This document shows, one piece after another, positions 1 through 6,110 of a stretch of DNA of 14,253 nucleotides. The notes beneath the pieces were generated by a model that saw only the letters and a program-made list of their open reading frames with translations, searched no databases and was not told the origin of the DNA. Source of the stretch: an uncultured Burkholderiales bacterium (GTDB lineage: Bacteria > Pseudomonadota > Gammaproteobacteria > Burkholderiales > Burkholderiaceae_F); contig CAIQGU010000412.1 of the NCBI GenBank assembly GCA_903871435.1, forward strand, positions 1-14,253, in the 5' to 3' direction. Position 1 is the first letter of the stretch, and each line of letters opens with the position of its first letter. Position numbers and translations under genes: made by a program.

Positions 1-204
1 CAACGCCGCCACCAGGTGGTTGTAGGCATCGGTGGCCCGCGTGACGGGGGAGCTGGCGATGTGCCCGTCGAGCCAGCGGGACACGACGGCGTCCCAGTGC
101 TCGATCTGGCTGCAATGCGCACCCACTGCCTCTGAAACCGCGTTCAAAGGGGTTTCAGAGGGCGTTTCAGCGGGCGTTGAAACATCTGACATCAGGGGCT
201 CCAT
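1..204 (-). CDS. Partial hypothetical protein, N-terminus only
   Basis: A reading frame starts at ATG (202-204), sharing one base with the stop of the upstream gene (TGATG), and stays open for 68 codons to the left edge, so the C-terminus is missing. The product starts MEPLMSDVST, followed by a threonine/proline/glutamate-rich stretch made of four-residue repeats (TPAE, TPSE, TPLN). From about residue 30 it looks folded (CSQIEHWDAVVSRWLDGHIA). I do not recognise the family. Its position right after a tail-terminator-like gene suggests a connector or tail-assembly accessory protein. A second in-frame ATG at codon 5 is an alternative start. Confidence 0.6.
   Translation of the reverse strand, partial: MEPLMSDVSTPAETPSETPLNAVSEAVGAHCSQIEHWDAVVSRWLDGHIASSPVTRATDAYNHLVAAL
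129..161 (-). repeat. 11-bp perfect inverted repeat inside the partial gene
   Basis: CCTCTGAAACC (129-139) and GGTTTCAGAGG (151-161) are exact reverse complements around an 11-nt loop. The downstream copy of GTTTCAG is followed by a 12-bp imperfect tandem copy (GTTTCAGCGGGC) and then a GTTGAAAC remnant. In mRNA this would form a stable hairpin about 45 nt after the start codon. There is no U-run, so it is not a typical terminator. It may simply come from expansion of the TPxE repeat. Confidence 0.5.
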
Positions 205-641
205 CAGGGCAGCAGCATGGTGACGGGGATGCCGGCGGCGGCTCGGCTGGTCTTGATCGCCTCGAACGTCTCGATCACGCCTTCGATCCAGGCATGGGCC
301 ACCACGCCGCCCAGCGTCTGCTGCGCCGCGATGCCGGTGGGTGCGAGAGCGGCCTCGATCGCATCGAGCAGCGTGTTGAGCTGGATGCCGGAGGCGACGT
401 GCTGATCGGGGCTGGAGACGTAGAGGAACAGCCGCGCGCCCAGCGTCCGGCGCGGCGGCAGACCGGCCTTCACCTGGCGCGTCTGCTTGTCCAGCGTCAC
501 GAACAGCGCCGGCAGCTCCGGATCGTTCATATCGTCCAGCGTGCGCAGCCGGCGGGACAGCGTGACGATCGGGCCGCCGCTCGTGCTCAGCAGCGGCAGG
601 AGCTTGGCGAACAGCGCGGTGTAGGCGGCCTCGCGGCTCAT
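204..641 (-). CDS. Putative tail terminator / minor tail completion protein
   Basis: The 145-aa product starts MSREAAYTALFAKLLPLL and contains PELPALFVTL, LGARLFLYV and LLDAIEAAL. This alternation of an N-terminal helix, strands and a helix resembles siphophage tail-terminator or neck proteins (lambda gpU / HK97 gp10-neighbour type), but the family call is by pattern and position only. The start at 641 overlaps the upstream gene by 4 bp (ATGA). A longer frame to 755 exists, but its extra N-terminus is arginine-rich shadow sequence of the neighbouring gene. It would act at the junction of head and tail during assembly. Confidence 0.6.
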   Translation of the reverse strand: MSREAAYTALFAKLLPLLSTSGGPIVTLSRRLRTLDDMNDPELPALFVTLDKQTRQVKAGLPPRRTLGARLFLYVSSPDQHVASGIQLNTLLDAIEAALAPTGIAAQQTLGGVVAHAWIEGVIETFEAIKTSRAAAGIPVTMLLP

Positions 642-1090
642 GCCACACCCGCCACGGCCTGGGTGAGTGCGGCGCGAATGCCGTCCGCGCGCTCGGCGAG
701 GGTGGAGCGGAGATAGGAGCGCTCCGGCATCACCACGCGTTTCACTGTCACCCACTGGCCGTTGATCTGGAACCGCAGCGCCAGCGCGTTCTTCGGTTCG
801 ATCACGCCGCCATATTCGTGGATGCGGGCATAGGGCGTGTTGGCGCCGACGATGCCCATCACGCTGGAGCCGTCTTCCACCACCTGGCTGAAGATGCTGC
901 TGACCAGCAGGCCGGAGCGCTGGTTGAGCACCTGGCCGGACAGCTTGGTCTCGATCACAGCGGCCTCGAACAGCAGTGCCTCGGTGGTGATCGCGGCGGT
1001 CAGCCGGTTGCTCGCGGCGTCGCCGAGATGCTGGAGCTCGACCACCACCTCGTCCAAGCGGCCGGCCTCGATGGTGAGCTCGTCGCTCAT
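638..1090 (-). CDS. HK97 gp10-like / Mu G-like virion morphogenesis protein
   Basis: This 150-aa protein carries the signature TPYARIHEYGG (about residues 87-97) followed by MPERSYLRSTLAE (about 122-134). That combination is typical of the HK97 gp10 and phage virion morphogenesis (Mu gpG) proteins that complete the tail or head-tail joint. The start at 1090 forms an ATGA overlap with the upstream connector gene. A longer frame extending to 1684 is rejected because its N-terminal part is the wrong-frame copy of that gene. In Mu the G gene follows F directly; here it has moved downstream of the capsid gene, next to the connectors, as in HK97-like siphophages. Confidence 0.75.
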   Translation of the reverse strand: MSDELTIEAGRLDEVVVELQHLGDAASNRLTAAITTEALLFEAAVIETKLSGQVLNQRSGLLVSSIFSQVVEDGSSVMGIVGANTPYARIHEYGGVIEPKNALALRFQINGQWVTVKRVVMPERSYLRSTLAERADGIRAALTQAVAGVA

Positions 1091-1635
1091 CGCGGCACCA
1101 CGGCGCGGTATTGGCTGAGGATCGTGGCGACCTGAGCCGGCATGTCCTTCAGCGAATAGGATGTGGTCTCGCCGTCCGCATGCACGCTGGTCAGGCCGAT
1201 GCGCGAGCGTTCGCGGTAGCGCATCGCCACCAGCTCGATCACTGCCTGGGAGATATCGGCCGGGATCGTGGCGAAGCCGGCGCTGTAGCTCAGCAGGACG
1301 TTGGAGTTGCCGCGGCAGAATTCGTAGCCGAACAGCAGGATGGATTTGCCGGCCAACCACCAGCCGGGCTGCATGAAAGCTGGCGCGGCCGGCACCACCG
1401 TTGTGTCGACCGTGACGCCCGAGACCGACACGATCGGCCGGACATAAGGCGTGATGCGGTTGAGGCCGTTGCCGTCGCGCACCTCGGAATAGGCCGTCAC
1501 CCCGAGCGTGCGATCGCACCAGGTCTCGACGAAGGTGCTGGCGGCGGTGAGCAGACGCGTGAGCAGGGCTTCGTCGGTGTTGCCCGACGCCAGCCCCAGC
1601 CACGCCTCCACATCCGCCAGCGCCGCCAGGGCCAT
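1087..1635 (-). CDS. Head-tail connector protein, gp6-like
   Basis: The 182-aa product has the layout of HK97 gp6/SPP1 gp15-type connectors. It opens with helices (LADVEAWLGL, LLTRLLTAASTFVETWCDRTL), continues with a beta-rich middle (RPIVSVSGVTVD, SNVLLSYSAGF), and then a helix with ISQAVIELVAMRYRERSRIG. Such proteins form the ring below the portal. There is a 3-nt gap after the upstream gene and a 4-bp overlap with the downstream gp10-like gene, which fits co-translation. The family assignment rests on this helix/strand layout and the neighbouring capsid and gp10-like genes. Confidence 0.72.
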   Translation of the reverse strand: MALAALADVEAWLGLASGNTDEALLTRLLTAASTFVETWCDRTLGVTAYSEVRDGNGLNRITPYVRPIVSVSGVTVDTTVVPAAPAFMQPGWWLAGKSILLFGYEFCRGNSNVLLSYSAGFATIPADISQAVIELVAMRYRERSRIGLTSVHADGETTSYSLKDMPAQVATILSQYRAVVPR

Positions 1636-1638
1636 GGC

Positions 1639-1902
1639 TCAGCCCCTCTTCTTGCCGGCGCGGTCCGCCATTTCGGCGGCCCACTTCGCCTCAAGCTCGG
1701 CGACGCGGGCCTCCAGATCGCCGAGGCGGTCATGGGCCTTCGCGGGCGCATCGAACGGCTCGCGCGCGCAGCCGTGGCTGAGCGCCTGATCGACGTGGGC
1801 GGCCGGCACCGTCACGGTGCCGTCGGCTGCCACCTCGTGGACGTCGTCGCCGATGTGCAGGCTGTGCAGTCCCGGGCGGGCGTGAAGCTTCACCTTGACC
1901 AT
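1639..1902 (-). CDS. Small protein downstream of capsid, C-terminal coiled coil
   Basis: This 87-aa protein has a short beta-rich N-terminal half (MVKVKLHARPGLHSLHIGDDV, EVAADGTVTVPAAH) and a C-terminal predicted coiled coil (LGDLEARVAELEAKW) ending in a basic tail. It sits one base after the major capsid stop codon, where head-decoration or head-fibre base proteins and small connector factors are often encoded. I do not recognise the family. The ribosome binding site is weak, so translation is probably coupled to the capsid gene. Confidence 0.65.
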   Translation of the reverse strand: MVKVKLHARPGLHSLHIGDDVHEVAADGTVTVPAAHVDQALSHGCAREPFDAPAKAHDRLGDLEARVAELEAKWAAEMADRAGKKRG

Positions 1903-1903
1903 G

Positions 1904-3409
1904 TCAGCCGTTCCCGATGTTGGTGATCATGCCGTAGGCGGCGGGGAAGTAGTTCTGCAGCACGCCGTCGAACGACACGCTGAACTCCACCTTCCGCTTG
2001 GTCTGCGGCCATACCTCGGCGCGGTAATCCTCGCGCAGGCGCTTCACCAGCGGCGCATCCACCTCCGACATCGGATACGGGATCTGCTCGCTGTCGAAGA
2101 AGATGGTGCCGGGCGGCAGGTTGGGATGCAGGCGCACGGCCAGCGGCTTCGAGCCACTGAGCGTGAACTTGTTCAGATAGCTGGTGACCAGGTCGCCACC
2201 GGTGATGTTGCCCTTGTTGCTGTTGATCATGAAGCGCTGGCCACCGCTGGTGCCGGCCGTCAGCACCTTCTGGGTGATGTTCTTCGCCTCCTGGCTGGAG
2301 ACCCAGATCGTGTCCGGGCTGAGTCGGTAATTGTCCCAGAAGGCCTGTAGCGCGGTGTCGATCTCGACCACGGCGCCCTTGTTGTCGCCCGTGAGCGGCG
2401 TGCCGGTGCCGGCGGTGCCGGTGGCCATGGCGGCGAAGTAGCCGCCGTAGCCGGTCTTGGCCACCTGCGTCAGCACACCGTCATAGACCAGGCCGTTCGT
2501 GCTGTAGTCGCTCGCGCCCAGCGACGATGCCAGCTGCGTGCCGGTGCCGGCGGCGGTGGTGATCACCGTGCTGTTGATCGTGGTGATCGCGCCGAGCGTT
2601 TCTGAGCCGGACGCACCCCAGAACCAGGCATAGGCCGCCGTGCCGGCGATCGCCGCGGTGCTGGCCGAGATGGAATGCGCGGTGCCGGCGTCGTTCGCGG
2701 TCGTGACCACCTTCGCGGTGGACGGGATGCCCGATCCGCCGCCGTAGGTATCGGTGGTGCCGTCCGCGTTGGTGCGGGTCACCTGGCGCTTGATGCCGCC
2801 GGCCACCGAGCCGGAGACATAACCCTGCAGCGACAATGGCACCACGATGATCGAGACGGCGGTGTTGAAGTTGATGGCGCCGCCGGTGGTGATGTCCGCG
2901 GCCGTCGGCGTGGCGGGCTTGCCGAGCGCGTTGGAGGTGTTGCCCCAGAGGTCGAGCAGCTCCTCGCCGAGCATTGTGGCCCACAGCAGATGCGTCTGGG
3001 CTGCGGCCAGCAGGTCCATGAAGCCGCCGGCGGCCAGCTTGGCGGCGCGCGTGACACTGTCTTCGAGGCCGAGCTGCTTGTAGCTGGCGTAGTAATCGGC
3101 CGTGGTGCTGGACATCACCGCGCCGCGGTTGCCGTCCGACAGGCCGAGCTCGACGGCGGTGGTGTTGATGCCGGTGAAGGCGCGCCAGTTGGCCTGGATG
3201 CTGCCATCGGCCATGCGGCGCGGGATACGGTTGCGCAGCGGCGTCAGCACCGGGACGAGAAATTTCGCCGGGCGTTCCAGCGAGTAGTTGGTGATGCCGG
3301 AGACGGCCGAGCTGGCCTGGGTGAAGGCCTTGGCAAGATCGGAACTCGCGATCGACTGACGGGTCTGGTCGATGCTGTCCTGGGTCACGGCGGCGAGGAG
3401 GGCACTCAT
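1904..3409 (-). CDS. Major capsid protein
   Basis: At 501 aa this is the largest structural protein after the protease and has the features of an HK97-fold capsid subunit. It has a helical N-terminal arm (residues 1-40), then LRNRIPRRMADGSIQANWRAF (about 58-78) and a long helix at about 120-155. The C-terminal half has DTIWVSSQEAKNITQKVL (366-383), RLHPNLPPGTIFF and WPQTKRKVEFSVSFDG. Residues about 185-300 are rich in Thr, Ala, Gly and Ser with an AAYAWFWGASGSETLGAIT core, and look like a surface insertion. An AAGGA ribosome binding site lies 8 nt before the ATG. The protease-scaffold gene directly upstream supports the call. It corresponds to Mu gene T by position. Confidence 0.85.
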   Translation of the reverse strand: MSALLAAVTQDSIDQTRQSIASSDLAKAFTQASSAVSGITNYSLERPAKFLVPVLTPLRNRIPRRMADGSIQANWRAFTGINTTAVELGLSDGNRGAVMSSTTADYYASYKQLGLEDSVTRAAKLAAGGFMDLLAAAQTHLLWATMLGEELLDLWGNTSNALGKPATPTAADITTGGAINFNTAVSIIVVPLSLQGYVSGSVAGGIKRQVTRTNADGTTDTYGGGSGIPSTAKVVTTANDAGTAHSISASTAAIAGTAAYAWFWGASGSETLGAITTINSTVITTAAGTGTQLASSLGASDYSTNGLVYDGVLTQVAKTGYGGYFAAMATGTAGTGTPLTGDNKGAVVEIDTALQAFWDNYRLSPDTIWVSSQEAKNITQKVLTAGTSGGQRFMINSNKGNITGGDLVTSYLNKFTLSGSKPLAVRLHPNLPPGTIFFDSEQIPYPMSEVDAPLVKRLREDYRAEVWPQTKRKVEFSVSFDGVLQNYFPAAYGMITNIGNG

Positions 3410-3426
3410 GCTGGGGTCCTTCTGGG

Positions 3427-4887
3427 TCAGGCCGACAGGCGGCCGGTCATGGCGAGGCGGGTTGCGACGGCGGCTTTGGCCAGGCCGTCCGGCATGGCAT
3501 GGAAGGCTGCGAGTTCGGGATCGCCGGCGGAGGACGGCGCGATGTCCTCACCGCGCCCGACGGCGCGCAGCCGCACGCCGCCCGGCTGCGGCATGGCACG
3601 CAGCCGCTCCAGCTCGGCGCGCATGCTGTCGGTGGCGGCGTTGGCCTTGGCCAGGCTCTCGCGCGCGGTGGCGAGCTCGGTGACGGTGTTGATCACCATC
3701 CCCATCACATCGCCGGGCAGCCGCGCGCCTTTCATCATCGGATCGTCATCGTCAGAAACGATCTCGACGACCGGCTTGGGCATGGCCGGCAGCTGCGCCA
3801 CGGCGGCGGACAGACTGGCCACGGCCTCCATCGTTTCTTCGCCGGCCATCGCCTGGAAGATCGCGGCACCCTCGGCGATCCAGGCGGACAGCCGCGCCGG
3901 GATCGCGCTGCCATCGCCTTCCCAACCGGCTTCGCATGTCACGTCCGCAGCGAGGCTGGTGAGGCTGTCGATCAGGCTGGCCATGCGGGAGACGCTGTAG
4001 AGGCCCTTGATCATCATGGTGGGCGGGCGCCACGCCTCCGGCAGGGACGCCGCAAGGCCCAGTGCCTCGGCCCGCGCGATCACATGCGCCTGGGCGTCCG
4101 CATCGGCGGCCTTCAGTAGCACCAGCGAGGCCGCCTCGATGTCGGCGAGGGCTGCGATCGGGAACCGGCCATCCGCCATGGCCACGCCCTGCGCGGCCAG
4201 ATCACGGCGCGTCGCCGGGTTCCAGAGATGCGCCGCCTCGGCCGGGGCGTTCATGGCCGAGGTGTCGCCGAGTGCCTTCGCCAGATCATCAGCCGCGAGG
4301 CCGATCACGAGAGCGCCGAGCTCGGCCGGGGATTGCGCGGCACCGAAGGCTTTCAACAGATCCAGCGTGTCGGGCGATACGCCCGGTTGCGCCGGTTCAA
4401 TGAACGAGACGGCCTGCTCGCCGCCATCGGCCTTGATCAGCGTGAACGTCGCATTCGGGTTGCAAGGCGTATCGACCAGCGACAGCTCGTGCATGCTGGT
4501 CACCGAGAAGCGGCGGATCGTGCCGTCCATGCGCCTGGCCGCTTTGCCGCCGGGCGAGATGCCGGTGTAGACGCCCTTGAGAACCTTCTCCCACTCGCCG
4601 TCGTCCACCACCTCGATGTCGAAGGAGATCGCCCGCGTGTCATCGTCAAAGGCGATCTCGCGCACGACGCCGGCGGCTGTGCCCAGCGGGAAGCCCGCGT
4701 GCATGCCGCGCACGTTGCCCTTGCTCAACCCCTGGCTGGCGGCGAACTGCTCATCGGACCATGCCTGCACCACCGGCTTGCTCGCCGCGTAGTCCATCGC
4801 CTCGCCTGCTCGATCGACGCTCTCGTCGAGCGACGCAATGACGCGACGGCTTGTCGCGTCGGCCTTGCGGAGCGGAAAGATCAGCAT
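3427..4887 (-). CDS. Head maturation protease with C-terminal scaffold domain (XkdF/S78-like)
   Basis: The 486-aa product has a protease domain in the first 155 residues. His63 in VRGMHAGFP, Ser111 in VYTGISPGGKA and Glu134 in HELSLVDTPCNP are spaced like the catalytic His-Ser-Glu of the S78/XkdF prohead proteases; this assignment is by motif. The long alanine-rich helical remainder, with a coiled-coil stretch near residues 395-440 (TELATARESLAKANAATDSM), would serve as scaffold and be degraded after assembly. The start at 4887 is chosen because AGGAGG lies 5 nt upstream; a longer frame to 4956 includes the regulatory gap. The gene corresponds to Mu gene I and heads the capsid/connector operon. 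Confidence 0.82.
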   Translation of the reverse strand: MLIFPLRKADATSRRVIASLDESVDRAGEAMDYAASKPVVQAWSDEQFAASQGLSKGNVRGMHAGFPLGTAAGVVREIAFDDDTRAISFDIEVVDDGEWEKVLKGVYTGISPGGKAARRMDGTIRRFSVTSMHELSLVDTPCNPNATFTLIKADGGEQAVSFIEPAQPGVSPDTLDLLKAFGAAQSPAELGALVIGLAADDLAKALGDTSAMNAPAEAAHLWNPATRRDLAAQGVAMADGRFPIAALADIEAASLVLLKAADADAQAHVIARAEALGLAASLPEAWRPPTMMIKGLYSVSRMASLIDSLTSLAADVTCEAGWEGDGSAIPARLSAWIAEGAAIFQAMAGEETMEAVASLSAAVAQLPAMPKPVVEIVSDDDDPMMKGARLPGDVMGMVINTVTELATARESLAKANAATDSMRAELERLRAMPQPGGVRLRAVGRGEDIAPSSAGDPELAAFHAMPDGLAKAAVATRLAMTGRLSA

Positions 4888-4936
4888 GCGGCCTCCTGTG
4901 GATCGGAGGCCAGAATGGCTGTCTGCGGCATGCCGG

Positions 4937-4951
4937 ATCAGTCCGGCCGAC
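4937..4951 (-). promoter_or_regulatory. 15-bp late-promoter candidate motif upstream of the protease gene
   Basis: On the minus strand the sequence GTCGGCCGGACTGAT lies 50 nt upstream of the protease start. An exact copy lies 51 nt upstream of the lysis operon at 11690-11704. The two flanks differ, so the 15 bp are not part of a larger duplication. A weak -10-like CATTCT lies 19 nt downstream. Mu has late promoter PI in this place, before gene I. This copy also sits in a 6+4+6 inverted repeat (GCCGGA / TCCGGC, 4932-4947). Function is inferred. Confidence 0.5.
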
Positions 4952-4966
4952 AGCACCCGAACCGCA

Positions 4967-5050
4967 GATTTTGGGAGGCCGATTTTTCGCCCGCTGGCGG
5001 CGCTGTGGGTTTGGCCGCTTCAACGGGACGATCGATGCCCCAAAATCGGC
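4967..5050. repeat. Inverted repeats sharing one AAAATCGGC arm
   Basis: GCCGATTTT (4978-4986) is the exact reverse complement of AAAATCGGC (5042-5050). GATTTTGGG (4967-4975) is the exact reverse complement of CCCAAAATC (5039-5047). The same right arm can therefore pair with either of two left arms. These are among the most AT-rich stretches of the 222-bp gap between the endolysin and protease genes. They could be protein-binding sites or alternative RNA structures; nothing in the sequence decides. Confidence 0.45.
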
Positions 5051-5097
5051 TTAGAACCGTCTAACGGCATCTAATGACGTATGTCCGCGTCTAAGCG
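5051..5097. promoter_or_regulatory. Helically phased TCTAA array
   Basis: TCTAA occurs at 5060, 5070 and 5090, that is at 10-bp steps with one unit degenerate (CGTATGTCCG at 5078-5087). Units read CGTCTAACGG, CATCTAATGA and CGTCTAAGCG. Each has short inverted arms around a CTA centre (CCGT-CTA-ACGG, CAT-CTA-ATG, and a 6-bp stem GTCCGC/GCGGAC around the last). An inverted TTAGA at 5051-5055 faces the first unit. The array lies just after the endolysin gene in a non-coding gap. It looks like a multi-copy protein-binding site on one face of the helix. Confidence 0.45.
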
Positions 5098-5109
5098 GAC
5101 CGGCGCCTG

Positions 5110-5769
5110 TCACCCAGCGGACAGACGGGCCGCCTGGAACGGCAGCCGGGCCAGCCGGCGGGACCATCCAAAGCCGTAGATGCGCCAGGTCGGCAGCTTC
5201 GCCATGAAGTCCATCCGCTCGGCCAGAACGTCGATCGCCAGGTCCTCGCCCGGGCCATTGCCGGCGAGGCGACGCACGGCGGCCATGGTGCCGTCACCGA
5301 TATCGCCATCGACATCGGTGCCCGCGGCTTCCTGCAGCCATCGCGCCGCGCGCCCCACGCCGTTGTTGAACGCGGCATCGAGCGTCATCAGCGCCACGGC
5401 CGGCGGCAGTTCGTCGCCACGGATCGGCTTCCAATAGGCGAAGCGGGTGAGCTCGCGCGCCTGGTCAAGCGTGAGGTCGCGCACCAGCGCCGGATAGCGC
5501 GGCGCCAACGCGGCCGGCAGCGCCTTGCGCGCATCGCAGTAGCTCGCCGTGTCGATACCGTAGCGCGTGCCGCCGAGCGTGCCGACGCCGACAGCGCCGC
5601 CGGTCCAGTTGCCGCTGTCCTCGCGGCTCATGTCCAGCCCGTCATCTTCACAGATGAACTGCCCGGCACCGATCGCCCTGCCGGACCAGGCGGACGGGTC
5701 CAGCGGATCGGCGCCGACCTCGTGCACCATCAGGGCCGCGAAGCATTGCTCGAAGATGGTGGCGGGCAT
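5110..5769 (-). CDS. Endolysin, glycoside hydrolase family 108 with C-terminal PG-binding domain
   Basis: The 219-aa product is a phage muramidase that would cleave peptidoglycan at host lysis. The N-terminal GH108 domain has the putative catalytic Glu17 in LMVHEVGADP, then SGNWTGGAVGVGTLGGTRYGI (about 52-72) and YWKPIRGDELPP (112-123). The C-terminal part matches the PG_binding_3 type, with LDAAFNNGVGRAARWLQEAAG (130-150) and DGDIGDGTMAAV. There is an insertion between the Glu loop and the TGG loop compared with the usual layout. No signal peptide is seen, so it needs a holin or pinholin. The start at 5769 follows a GGAGAG site; a frame to 5910 is a shadow extension. It lies in the head module, 5.3 kb from the spanin genes. 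Confidence 0.88.
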   Translation of the reverse strand: MPATIFEQCFAALMVHEVGADPLDPSAWSGRAIGAGQFICEDDGLDMSREDSGNWTGGAVGVGTLGGTRYGIDTASYCDARKALPAALAPRYPALVRDLTLDQARELTRFAYWKPIRGDELPPAVALMTLDAAFNNGVGRAARWLQEAAGTDVDGDIGDGTMAAVRRLAGNGPGEDLAIDVLAERMDFMAKLPTWRIYGFGWSRRLARLPFQAARLSAG

Positions 5770-6110
5770 CAGGCTCTCCTGCAATCGAGGTGGGCGAGGG
5801 CGACGGTGGGCGTACAGCCCATGCGCAAGGCCGCGTGATCGGCGCTGAGCGGATCCGCCGGATTGATCGCGGGCCGCAGCGCGCGCGGCAGGCTGGTGCG
5901 GAAGCGCCACGCCATCACGGCCACCTGGTGCCGCTCCTGCGGTGTCAGTGCTTCCGGCAGCCGCAGGCAGACGGATCGCGCGAACCGGTGATCCGCCCCG
6001 CCGGGCGCCAGGCGCAGCCGCGCCAGGGCCGCCATCCGCTGTTCGAGCAACGCCAGATCGACATGCTCCATACGGGCGATGTCGTCCTCGTCGAGCTCGG
6101 CCGGCCTCAT
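5769..6110 (-). CDS. Hypothetical protein between portal-F fusion and endolysin
   Basis: The start at 6110 overlaps the portal-F gene by 4 bp (ATGA), and the stop shares one base with the endolysin start (TGATG). The 113-aa product is acidic at the N-terminus (MRPAELDEDDIARMEHVD), then has a helix VDLALLEQRMAALARLRLA, and a second part with LTPQERHQVAVMAWRFRTSLPRAL. I do not recognise the family. A frame extending to 6671 is a shadow of the fusion gene and is not used. Tight coupling on both sides shows that it belongs to the same transcript. Confidence 0.7.
   Translation of the reverse strand: MRPAELDEDDIARMEHVDLALLEQRMAALARLRLAPGGADHRFARSVCLRLPEALTPQERHQVAVMAWRFRTSLPRALRPAINPADPLSADHAALRMGCTPTVALAHLDCRRA

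Noticed and set aside
5042..5059. Possible weak terminator after the endolysin gene (minus-strand hairpin followed by four U)
   Set aside because: The stem is only 5 bp including one G-U pair and the U-run is short. The same bases belong to the phased TCTAA array and the inverted repeats.
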